Positions 1-6,106 of a DNA stretch of 6,106 nt are shown piece by piece. Both the position numbers and the translations under genes were made by a program. The first letter of the stretch is position 1, and every line of letters begins with the position of its first letter. The notes below the pieces were generated by a model. The model ran no database searches and was not told the DNA's origin. It saw nothing but the letters and a program-made list of their open reading frames with translations. The DNA comes from Gammaproteobacteria bacterium UBA2955 (GTDB lineage Bacteria; Pseudomonadota; Gammaproteobacteria; Pseudomonadales; Azotimanducaceae), in NCBI GenBank assembly GCA_002348825.1, contig DEBN01000028.1, forward strand, positions 1 to 6,106. Direction: 5' to 3'.

Positions 1-410
1 GGCATTAATACATCGGTTTCGTCCGTGGCGTAACCGAACATCAAACCTTGGTCTCCAGCGCCTTGTTCATGCTCGCTGGTTTCGTCTACGCCCATGGCGA
101 TATCGGATGATTGTTGGCCCAAAGCGTTAACGACCGTACAGGACTCTGGATCGAAACCGACGTCGGGGTTGTTGTAACCGATGTCGGCAACCACCTGACG
201 CACGAGCTTGTCGATGTCGACTTGGGCATTACTACGGACTTCGCCCGCGACAACGATGATTCCGGTTTTGATCAGGGTCTCGCAGGCAACCCGGGACTCT
301 GTGTCTTGAGCGAGCATAGCATCGAGCACCGCGTCCGATACCTGATCGGCGACTTTGTCAGGGTGGCCTTCGGAGACGGATTCAGAAGTAAAGAGAGTAT
401 TGTCAGCCAT
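1..410 (-). CDS. metK: S-adenosylmethionine synthetase (methionine adenosyltransferase), N-terminal part, cut by window edge
   Basis: Makes S-adenosylmethionine from ATP and L-methionine in the cytoplasm. The ATG lies at 410-408 on the minus strand and 136 complete codons are present, roughly a third of the usual ~380-390 residues; the rest lies beyond base 1. The N-terminus reads [19 protein letters not shown], nearly the E. coli sequence, with the ATP-binding His at residue 16 and Asp at 18. Glu44 (in VACET) and Glu57 (in AGE) match the E. coli potassium- and methionine-site glutamates. The ATP-binding hexapeptide GAGDQG is at residues 117-122, followed by LMFGYAT. No stop or frameshift interrupts the frame. 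The Shine-Dalgarno signal is poor, only a GAG about nine bases before the start, but the conserved N-terminus fixes the start. It is transcribed divergently from tkt. The identification rests on recalled family sequence and is very secure. Confidence 0.97.
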   Translation of the reverse strand, partial: MADNTLFTSESVSEGHPDKVADQVSDAVLDAMLAQDTESRVACETLIKTGIIVVAGEVRSNAQVDIDKLVRQVVADIGYNNPDVGFDPESCTVVNALGQQSSDIAMGVDETSEHEQGAGDQGLMFGYATDETDVLM

Positions 411-473
411 AATTCAAACTCGTATAGGAAAAATTAGTGTTCGATGCAGAATGCAATCACCTAGAAGGCGCGA

Positions 474-501
474 ATATTACGTCATGTTTAAAGCCTTTGA
501 A
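474..501 (-). promoter_or_regulatory. Candidate sigma-70 promoter for metK
   Basis: Read on the minus strand, a -35-like TTCAAA (501-496) and a -10-like TAATAT (479-474) are separated by 16 bases. Each matches the consensus hexamer at 4 of 6 positions. Transcription would begin near 467 and leave a leader of roughly 57 bases before the metK ATG. The orientation and distance are sensible, but matches of this quality are common in AT-rich intergenic DNA, so this is only the best candidate by eye. Confidence 0.25.
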
Positions 502-588
502 TAGCCTCACAGCAGCGCGTTGCTCAAGTTTTGCATGAAACAATTGCGTGCATGCGAACAAAGCTCGACAATGCGAAAGCAGTTGCTC

Positions 589-593
589 AGGAG
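589..593 (+). promoter_or_regulatory. Ribosome binding site of tkt
   Basis: AGGAG ends five bases before the ATG at 599. It decides the start: the open frame extends upstream to an ATG at 548, but that start has no comparable Shine-Dalgarno sequence. The 17 residues it would add have no counterpart in E. coli TktA, whose N-terminus aligns with MPSRFELANAVR from position 599. Confidence 0.85.
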
Positions 594-598
594 CTCTA

Positions 599-2578
599 AT
601 GCCATCCAGATTTGAACTTGCCAATGCGGTGCGCGTGTTGGCCATGGACGCCGTGCAGGCCGCGCAGTCCGGGCATCCCGGAGCCCCTATGGGCCTTGCT
701 GATGTCGCCGAAGTGCTATGGCGGGACTTCCTCAAACATAACCCGGTTGATCCAGCATGGATCAACAGAGACCGCTTTGTGCTCTCAAATGGTCATGCCT
801 CAATGCTGCTCTACGCGTTACTGCATCTGACGGGCTATGACGTCAGCTTGCAGGATCTCAAAGACTTTCGGCAGTTGCATGCAAAAACCGCAGGGCATCC
901 GGAATTTGGCGAGTGCCCAGGTGTTGAGACCACCACAGGTCCGCTCGGCCAGGGTTTCGCAACTGCGGTTGGTATGGCCCTAGCAGAGCAGAAACTTGCC
1001 AGTGAGTTTAATCGGCCGGATGCCATTATTGTGGATCATCGGACCTGGGTCATTGTGGGCGATGGCTGTTTGATGGAGGGCATTTCCCATGAAGCGGCTT
1101 CGCTGGCGGGAACCTTAGGACTCGGCAAATTGATCTGTCTCTACGATGACAACGGTATTTCCATCGACGGCGCTGTGGATGAATGGTTCAGCGAAGACGT
1201 GCCTGCGCGCTTCGAAGCCTATGGCTGGCGGGTCATCCGCAATGTCGATGGTCACGATGCAGACGAAATTTCTGAGGCGTTGCACAACGCTGTCGAAACG
1301 GACGGTCGGCCGACGTTAGTGTGTTGTCGCACGACCATTGGTTTCGGCGCGCCGAATAAACAGGGTACAGCTGGAGTTCATGGGGCAGCATTAGGCGAGG
1401 ATGAAATCGCCGCTACTCGCGAGGCGTTAGGATGGTCGCTACCAGCTTGGGAAATTCCAGCGGATTGCTATGACGCCTGGAATCAGACCCAACGTGGTCG
1501 AGCAAGCCAGCAAAGTTGGCAGCAGGACTATGACCGCTTTGCGGCGGCGCAGCCGGCTGAGGCAGCGGAGTTCACGCGGCGCATGGCTGGTGAATTGCCG
1601 AAGGATTGGACGGCCCCTATTGATGCCTTGGCCGCCGAAGAGCAACAGACTTTGACAAATCTGGAAACACGCAAAGCATCGCAACGATGCATCGGCGCGA
1701 TTGCTGAGGGTGTGCCGGAGTTGTTTGGAGGTTCTGCGGATCTAACTGGATCAAACAATACTCGCTGGAATGGCGCCGCTGAAGATCAACACATGAGTTA
1801 CGGGGTGCGCGAGTTTGCGATGACGGCAATCAGCAATGGCATACACTTACACGGTGGCTACAGACCTTTTACCGGCACCTTCCTGATATTCATGGAGTAC
1901 GCGCGCAATGCTGTGCGTTTGGCTGCGCTGATGCGCACGCCAAACATTTTTGTGTACACCCACGACTCGGTCGCGGTAGGGGAAGATGGGCCTACTCATC
2001 AGCCTATAGAACAGCTAAGTAATTTGCGCAGCACGCCGAATCTATTCACCTGGCGACCCTGCGACACCGTCGAGTCTGCCGTGGCTTGGAAGAGCGCCGT
2101 GGGCAGCCGGACCGCTCCGACCGCGCTCATTTTCACCCGGCAAAAGACTCAAGCCCAGCCTCGGGACGAGCAAACGTTCAACAATATCCAACGCGGCGGC
2201 TATACCTTGCTCGACTGCGCGGGAGAACCCCAAGCGGTAATCATTGCCACAGGTTCAGAGGTGGAAATCGCCGTCGCTGCCGCTCATAAACTGGCTGCGG
2301 AGGGTCTTCTTGTGCGGGTAGTGTCAATGCCCTGCGTCGAGGTGTTCAGTGCGCAAGATCCTGACTATCAATGTCAGGTGCTGCCGCCATCGGTTCGAGC
2401 GCGGGTGGCTGTGGAGGCTGCGCACCCAGACCTTTGGTACAAGTTTGTGGGGCTGGATGGCGCGGTGGTCGGTATCGATCGATACGGCTTGTCGGCGCCG
2501 GGGGATCAGGCGCTGGAAGCGTGTGGAATCACAGTGGATGCTGTGGTGCAGGCTACCCGGCAAGTTGTGGTGGGGTGA
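599..2578 (+). CDS. tkt: Transketolase
   Basis: Thiamine-diphosphate enzyme that moves two-carbon ketol units between sugar phosphates in the non-oxidative pentose phosphate pathway, giving glyceraldehyde-3-phosphate, fructose-6-phosphate and erythrose-4-phosphate. The product is 659 residues, against 663 in E. coli TktA. Order: ThDP pyrophosphate domain (about 1-330), pyrimidine domain (about 350-520), C-terminal domain (about 535-655). Visible active-site residues include His26 (SGHPGAPMG), Asp155 in GDG and Asn185 in DNGISIDG, the metal/diphosphate ligands, and His261 (VHGAALG). Glu405 in YGVREFAMTAI is the glutamate that activates ThDP. His467 lies in GEDGPTHQP. Numbering equals E. coli up to His261 and is then six lower, so a short deletion lies between residues 261 and 405. 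The loop before His261 reads GTAGVHG where E. coli has GTHDSHG. All catalytic residues are kept and the enzyme should be active. It is the first gene of the rightward cluster, 40 bases before pgk. Confidence 0.97.
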   Translation: MPSRFELANAVRVLAMDAVQAAQSGHPGAPMGLADVAEVLWRDFLKHNPVDPAWINRDRFVLSNGHASMLLYALLHLTGYDVSLQDLKDFRQLHAKTAGHPEFGECPGVETTTGPLGQGFATAVGMALAEQKLASEFNRPDAIIVDHRTWVIVGDGCLMEGISHEAASLAGTLGLGKLICLYDDNGISIDGAVDEWFSEDVPARFEAYGWRVIRNVDGHDADEISEALHNAVETDGRPTLVCCRTTIGFGAPNKQGTAGVHGAALGEDEIAATREALGWSLPAWEIPADCYDAWNQTQRGRASQQSWQQDYDRFAAAQPAEAAEFTRRMAGELPKDWTAPIDALAAEEQQTLTNLETRKASQRCIGAIAEGVPELFGGSADLTGSNNTRWNGAAEDQHMSYGVREFAMTAISNGIHLHGGYRPFTGTFLIFMEYARNAVRLAALMRTPNIFVYTHDSVAVGEDGPTHQPIEQLSNLRSTPNLFTWRPCDTVESAVAWKSAVGSRTAPTALIFTRQKTQAQPRDEQTFNNIQRGGYTLLDCAGEPQAVIIATGSEVEIAVAAAHKLAAEGLLVRVVSMPCVEVFSAQDPDYQCQVLPPSVRARVAVEAAHPDLWYKFVGLDGAVVGIDRYGLSAPGDQALEACGITVDAVVQATRQVVVG

Positions 2579-2618
2579 GGATTAATTTCTACAGTACAGG
2601 TTGAATGCCATAGAGACC

Positions 2619-3785
2619 ATGCAAGCATCTACAATTCTCTCAATGACTGGGATGGACCTCGCGGAGAAACGCGTTTTTATACGTGCCGATCTTAATGTGC
2701 CGGTTAAAGACGGCGTGGTAACGAGTGATGCCCGCATTGTGGCCTCATTGCCAACTATAAAATATGCGATGGAGCGAGCGGCCAGCGTAACGCTTATGTC
2801 GCATTTGGGTCGTCCCACCGAAGGTCAGGTGGAGGCTGAATTTTCTCTACAGCCGGTAGCGAATCGTTTGGCTGAATTGCTGCAGATCGATGTGCCTTTG
2901 GTTCATAGCATTGAGGACTGTGGAAAAAACCAAGGCCTGGCTTTACTCGAAAACATTCGCTTTTTCCCGGGCGAGAAAGCTAACGCCGACAATCTAGCTG
3001 AGCAGTTAGCCAGCCATTGCGATGTTTTTGTCATGGACGCGTTTGGCACCGCCCATCGTGCTCATGCGTCGACGCATGGCATAGCGAAATTTGCTCCGAT
3101 AGCCTGCGCGGGTTTGTTGTTACAAGCAGAACTCGACGCGTTACAGGATGCGTTATCGGCGCCGAAGTCACCAATGTTAGCCATTGTTGGCGGTGCAAAA
3201 GTGTCCACTAAGCTTGAGGTGTTGGATTCGTTGGCGGCGATTGCCGACCAGATTTTAGTGGGTGGTGGAATCGCCAATACCTTTATTGCCGCGGCAGGCT
3301 ACGCAGTGGGCAAGTCTTTGCACGAAGCCGATTTAATAGATACCGCCAAACGTATTATGCAGAAAGTCACGATTCCTCTGCCTGAAGACGTTATCGTGAG
3401 TAACGAAATCACAGGGTCTGCGGTAGCTCGGGTTCGCGAGATAGACCAGGTAGCAGCAGATGAAATGATATTAGATATCGGCCCGACAACGGCGCGCCGC
3501 TGGGCTCAAGATTTGTCGCGGGCCAGCACGATTTTATGGAATGGTCCGGTGGGTGTATTTGAATTTGACCAATTTGGAGAAGGCACGAGGATTCTTGCCG
3601 AGGCAGTCGCACAAAGCGAAGCCTTTTCCATCGCTGGCGGCGGCGACACATTGGCGGCCATAGATAAATATGCAGTGTCTAAGGGCGTTTCCTATATTTC
3701 CACTGGAGGCGGCGCGTTTTTAGAATTTGTCGAGGGCAAGGCACTGCCCGCGGTCGAGGTATTAGCGGCACGAGGCGCGGACTGA
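2619..3785 (+). CDS. pgk: Phosphoglycerate kinase
   Basis: Transfers phosphate between 1,3-bisphosphoglycerate and ADP, giving 3-phosphoglycerate and ATP; cytoplasmic, glycolysis and gluconeogenesis. From the ATG at 2619 the product is 388 residues (E. coli 387). The N-terminal domain carries the substrate site: RADLNVP with its Asp and Asn, [13 protein letters not shown] with His62 and Arg65, Arg114 in LENIRF, and [12 protein letters not shown]. The C-terminal domain carries the nucleotide site: GGAKVSTKL with Lys194 and Lys198, VGGGIANTF, the hinge-side [10 protein letters not shown], and [10 protein letters not shown] near the end. Nothing essential is missing. The start is uncertain. The frame is open from a TTG at 2601, and ATGs lie at 2619 and 2643. 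ATG 2619 gives eight residues before the conserved MTGMDL, against five in E. coli, and none of the candidates has a strong Shine-Dalgarno sequence. It probably shares a transcript with tkt upstream and the hydrolase ten bases downstream. Confidence 0.96.
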   Translation: MQASTILSMTGMDLAEKRVFIRADLNVPVKDGVVTSDARIVASLPTIKYAMERAASVTLMSHLGRPTEGQVEAEFSLQPVANRLAELLQIDVPLVHSIEDCGKNQGLALLENIRFFPGEKANADNLAEQLASHCDVFVMDAFGTAHRAHASTHGIAKFAPIACAGLLLQAELDALQDALSAPKSPMLAIVGGAKVSTKLEVLDSLAAIADQILVGGGIANTFIAAAGYAVGKSLHEADLIDTAKRIMQKVTIPLPEDVIVSNEITGSAVARVREIDQVAADEMILDIGPTTARRWAQDLSRASTILWNGPVGVFEFDQFGEGTRILAEAVAQSEAFSIAGGGDTLAAIDKYAVSKGVSYISTGGGAFLEFVEGKALPAVEVLAARGAD

Positions 3786-3795
3786 TCTCACGGCG

Positions 3796-4755
3796 ATGAT
3801 AGAAAGGCGCGGCCAGAGTCCATTTAATGACGCCAATCTTTTGGCCGCGTTGGCGTGCTATCCCGTGGATGATGGACGATACAGTCGGGCGGACGGTTTG
3901 GCGTTAGACGAATACCTCGACTTCTATGGTTTGAACTTTGCTGATACTCAGTGCGCAATGGGGATCGTTGGCGTGGCCGGGGAGCGTATTGCCGTTCAGA
4001 CTTTCCAGCCGAGCATTGGCCACGTCGGCCGCTGGGCACTGGTTTGTCATGGTTATTACGACCACGCGGGATTGTACGGGCATCTGATCCAGCGTTTGCT
4101 CGATCGCGGCGTTGGCGTGCTTATTTTTGATCACCTTGGGCATGGCCTGTCGACCGGCCAGCCGGCGACAATCGACAGCTTCCAGAGCTATGTAGATGTT
4201 TTGGAGTGCATCCATCGCTTGACCCAGGACATCATCGGGTGTCAGCCGAGCCATTGGATTGGACAGAGTATGGGTGGCGCAGTGCTCATGGAATACGAAC
4301 ATCAACAGCAGTTAGCGCCGCTTGGGGAATTCGTTTTGTTAGCGCCATTGGTCCGTCCTTACGGCTGGCCGCTATTGCAGTGGTATTTCGCGGTGATAAA
4401 ACGCTGGATGTCGGTCAGACCGCGGGATATGCGCACTAACATGCACGCAGAGTTCAACGAATTTTTGACTAGAGATCCTTTCCAAGCGAAGATTTTGCCA
4501 GTGGCTTGGGTGCAAGCCATGGTGGACTGGTTTACCCGGTTTGAAACCTATCCAGCTAGTAAAGTGCGGGCCAGAATCGTTCAGGGTTTTGCGGATAAAA
4601 CGGTGAGTTACCGACATGATCTGCCGGTCTTAAATCGTCGCTACCAACGCGCCAGCATCTTGACCATACCGGAAGCGCGACACCACCTTGTCAATGAAAT
4701 TGAGCCCGTTCAACAACACCTATGGGCCTGGTTGGATCGCGAGTGCGAATGGTGA
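3796..4755 (+). CDS. Alpha/beta hydrolase, lysophospholipase/monoacylglycerol lipase-like (Hydrolase_4 / serine aminopeptidase S33 type)
   Basis: A 319-residue alpha/beta-hydrolase that probably cleaves an ester or acyl bond; the substrate cannot be read from sequence. About 75 residues precede the first core strand, WALVCHGYYDHAGLYGH, where HG is the usual oxyanion-side motif. Next comes VLIFDHLGHGLSTG, typical of PldB-like and monoacylglycerol-lipase-like enzymes. The nucleophile elbow is GQSMGG with Ser158. Asp267 in GFADKTV is the likely acid, and His296 in RHHLVNE the likely catalytic His, chosen over His297 by analogy with the family pattern HELLNE. The segment around 195-260, rich in Trp and Arg, sits where the lid or cap usually is. 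I see no signal peptide or transmembrane helix, so it is probably cytoplasmic. The start lies ten bases after the pgk stop with no clear Shine-Dalgarno sequence, which suggests translational coupling to pgk. Fold and triad are firm; the role is unknown. Confidence 0.88.
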   Translation: MIERRGQSPFNDANLLAALACYPVDDGRYSRADGLALDEYLDFYGLNFADTQCAMGIVGVAGERIAVQTFQPSIGHVGRWALVCHGYYDHAGLYGHLIQRLLDRGVGVLIFDHLGHGLSTGQPATIDSFQSYVDVLECIHRLTQDIIGCQPSHWIGQSMGGAVLMEYEHQQQLAPLGEFVLLAPLVRPYGWPLLQWYFAVIKRWMSVRPRDMRTNMHAEFNEFLTRDPFQAKILPVAWVQAMVDWFTRFETYPASKVRARIVQGFADKTVSYRHDLPVLNRRYQRASILTIPEARHHLVNEIEPVQQHLWAWLDRECEW

Positions 4756-4775
4756 ATCCGGGGAAAGCCCATCTC

Positions 4776-4785
4776 AGGAGGTGAT
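4776..4785 (+). promoter_or_regulatory. Near-perfect ribosome binding site for the FAD-linked dehydrogenase
   Basis: AGGAGGTGAT is complementary to ten consecutive bases of the usual 16S rRNA 3' end. Six bases separate AGGAGG from a GTG at 4788. It fixes that GTG as the start, because the next in-frame ATG lies well inside the conserved FAD domain. It is much stronger than the sites of the other rightward genes in the window, so this gene may be translated efficiently and independently of the hydrolase. Confidence 0.85.
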
Positions 4786-4787
4786 TT

Positions 4788-6106
4788 GTGCTGTCAGAGA
4801 TTTTAAGCGAAAAGCAGGTCCACACCGATGAGGACAGTTTGCAGTATTGGGGTAAGGATTGGACCAATGGGTTCGAGGTGGCACCCAGCGCGGTGGTGTT
4901 TCCGGACACCATCGAACAACTTCAGGAATTAGTCCGCTACGCCATTTCCGCAAACGTTAAGTTGGTCCCCAGTGGCGGTCGAACCGGCCTCTCAGGCGGC
5001 GCTGTGGCAAGCAATGGCGAAGTGGTGGTGTCATTTGACCGCATGAACCAGATTTTGGATTTCTCTCAACAAGATCGCATCGTCACTTGCCAGCCAGGTG
5101 TCATCACGGCCAGTCTGCAGGAGTTTGCTCAGCAGCGGGGGTTATTTTATCCCGTAGATTTTGCCTCCTCCGGTTCTAGCCAGATTGGCGGTAACGTGTC
5201 CACCAATGCCGGTGGAATCAAAGTCATTCGCTACGGTCTTACTCGCGATTGGATTGCCGGCCTGAAAGTAGTGACCGGTACCGGAGCTTTACTGGACTGT
5301 AACGCGGGCTTGGTCAAGAACGCTACCGGCTATGACTTCCGTCATTTATTGATCGGCGCCGAGGGCACATTGGGTCTGTTGGCAGAAATCGATGTGCAAC
5401 TGACCGCCGCCCCAGAACCGCAGGTAGTGATGGTGATGGGGGTGCCGAATGTCGGTGATCTGTTACAGATTCTGCAGACGTTCAACTCGGGCCTGACGCT
5501 TTCTGCTTTTGAGTTTTTTTCTGACGTCGCATTGCAAAAAGTCCGCGAGCATCGTGGCTTGCCTGCGCCTTTAGCTCAGGCCGAAGCATTCTATGCCTTG
5601 GTGGAGTTTGATCAGTCCGCGAATAGCGCAGCTGAGGCGGCGTTTGCCGCCTGCCTGGCATCCGGTTGGGTCACCGATGGGGTGTTGAGTCAGTCCGAGG
5701 CTCAAGCCGCGGCATTGTGGCAGCTACGCGAGGGCATCTCCGAGGCGATCGCCCCCTATACGCCTTATAAAAACGACTTGTCTGTGCGCATCAGTGACGT
5801 GCCGGAATTTTTGGCCGACGTCGATAAATATGTTGCCGATAGTTTCCCCGACTTCGAAGTGTGCTGGTACGGACACATCGGTGACGGCAATTTGCATTTG
5901 AACATTTTGCGCCCTGACCATATGTCCGTCGAAGAATTTTTTCATCATGGTCACGCGATGAGCCCTAACATCTTTTCTCTGGTTGCTGAGCGGCGTGGCA
6001 GTATTTCAGCCGAGCACGGCGTTGGGTTGCTCAAGCGCGACTTTTTGGACTTTTCGCGCAGCGCGGAGGAAATAAAACTAATGCGCGGACTAAAGGAACT
6101 GTTCGA
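4788..6106 (+). CDS. FAD-linked D-2-hydroxyacid dehydrogenase (D-2-hydroxyglutarate / D-lactate dehydrogenase family), C-terminus cut by window edge
   Basis: Flavoprotein of the GlcD/D2HGDH group, which oxidises a D-2-hydroxyacid to the 2-oxoacid and passes electrons to an acceptor such as quinone or an electron-transfer flavoprotein. There are 439 complete codons from GTG 4788 without a stop; usual length is about 460-470, so only some 20-30 residues are missing. The FAD-binding PCMH-type domain comes first, with PSGGRTGLSGGA at residues 61-72, SGSSQIGGNVSTNAGG starting near 128, and KNATGYDFRHLLIGAEGTLG near 176-195. The FAD-oxidase C-terminal domain follows, with metal/substrate motifs HIGDGNLHLN (His363, His370) and SAEHGVGLLK (Glu409, His410). 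Arg314, Ser318 and Lys328 (REGIS ... PYKNDLSV) occupy the places of the human D2HGDH substrate residues Arg386, Thr390 and Lys401, as I recall them. This favours D-2-hydroxyglutarate or D-malate, but D-lactate is possible. No signal peptide or membrane segment is visible. It lies 32 bases after the hydrolase. Confidence 0.92.
   Translation, partial: MLSEILSEKQVHTDEDSLQYWGKDWTNGFEVAPSAVVFPDTIEQLQELVRYAISANVKLVPSGGRTGLSGGAVASNGEVVVSFDRMNQILDFSQQDRIVTCQPGVITASLQEFAQQRGLFYPVDFASSGSSQIGGNVSTNAGGIKVIRYGLTRDWIAGLKVVTGTGALLDCNAGLVKNATGYDFRHLLIGAEGTLGLLAEIDVQLTAAPEPQVVMVMGVPNVGDLLQILQTFNSGLTLSAFEFFSDVALQKVREHRGLPAPLAQAEAFYALVEFDQSANSAAEAAFAACLASGWVTDGVLSQSEAQAAALWQLREGISEAIAPYTPYKNDLSVRISDVPEFLADVDKYVADSFPDFEVCWYGHIGDGNLHLNILRPDHMSVEEFFHHGHAMSPNIFSLVAERRGSISAEHGVGLLKRDFLDFSRSAEEIKLMRGLKELF

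Larger units (their letters stand above)
411..598. promoter_or_regulatory. Divergent metK/tkt intergenic control region
   Basis: This 188-base region separates the divergent starts of metK and tkt and must hold both promoters. No open frame in it looks like a gene: the minus-strand frame covering part of it runs antisense into tkt. I see no MetJ-box pair (AGACGTCT-like), no SAM riboswitch that I can recognise and no rho-independent terminator. The right half contains small direct repeats: GTTGCTCA at 519-526 and 582-589, TGCATG at 532-537 and 549-554, and ATGCGAA at 552-558 and 571-577. They could be operator half-sites or chance. A weak rightward promoter candidate for tkt is TTGCGT (544-549), a 17-base spacer, and GACAAT (567-572), matching the sigma-70 consensus at 3 and 4 of 6 positions. 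Confidence 0.6.

Noticed and set aside
111..437. A 108-codon plus-strand open frame at the left end
   Set aside because: It lies antisense to metK, whose conserved protein on the minus strand explains the sequence. The plus-strand translation resembles no family I know.
411..480. A SAM-responsive riboswitch in the metK leader
   Set aside because: The leader is short, and I could not find the paired elements of a known SAM riboswitch class by eye. A covariance-model search with the Rfam SAM families would settle it.
548..598. An N-terminal extension of transketolase from ATG 548
   Set aside because: The extra 17 residues have no counterpart in known transketolases. The AGGAG at 589-593 and the E. 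coli alignment place the start at 599.
457..765. A 102-codon minus-strand open frame covering the intergenic region and the start of tkt
   Set aside because: Most of it is antisense to the conserved N-terminus of transketolase, and it has no recognisable domain.
3904..4305. A 133-codon minus-strand open frame inside the hydrolase gene
   Set aside because: It is antisense to the hydrolase core, including the conserved HG and GHG motifs and the Ser158 elbow region. It has no recognisable domain.
4757..4775. A possible terminator hairpin after the hydrolase (GGGAAAGCCC)
   Set aside because: The stem would be only three base pairs and no U-tract follows. The sequence leads straight into a strong ribosome binding site.

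Overview
This window looks like ordinary core chromosome of a gammaproteobacterium. The predicted proteins closely resemble, by recall, the Escherichia coli and Pseudomonas versions of MetK, transketolase and phosphoglycerate kinase. A divergent metK / tkt-pgk arrangement is also familiar from that class. Base composition is moderate and looks even across the window. I see no mobile element, CRISPR array, tRNA or rRNA, and no abrupt change in composition.

Layout: the left end (1-410) holds the N-terminal third of metK on the minus strand, running off the window edge. A 188-base divergent intergenic region (411-598) must carry the control signals for metK leftward and tkt rightward. Four plus-strand genes then follow with short gaps: tkt (599-2578), 40 bases, pgk (2619-3785), 10 bases, an alpha/beta hydrolase (3796-4755), 32 bases, and an FAD-linked D-2-hydroxyacid dehydrogenase (4788 to the right edge, C-terminus missing). 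No terminator-like hairpin with a U-tract is visible in the three gaps, so one transcript is plausible but unproven.

Functionally, transketolase links the pentose phosphate pathway to glycolysis, and Pgk catalyses the first ATP-forming step of lower glycolysis. The fourth gene encodes a flavoenzyme of the D-2-hydroxyglutarate/D-lactate dehydrogenase type that would oxidise a small D-2-hydroxyacid. The hydrolase has an intact catalytic triad but no assignable substrate. The erythrose-4-phosphate/glyceraldehyde-3-phosphate dehydrogenase gene often found between tkt and pgk in relatives is absent here, and fba does not directly follow pgk. I found no convincing new biological system. The points worth checking concern gene order, start codons and the substrates of the last two genes.
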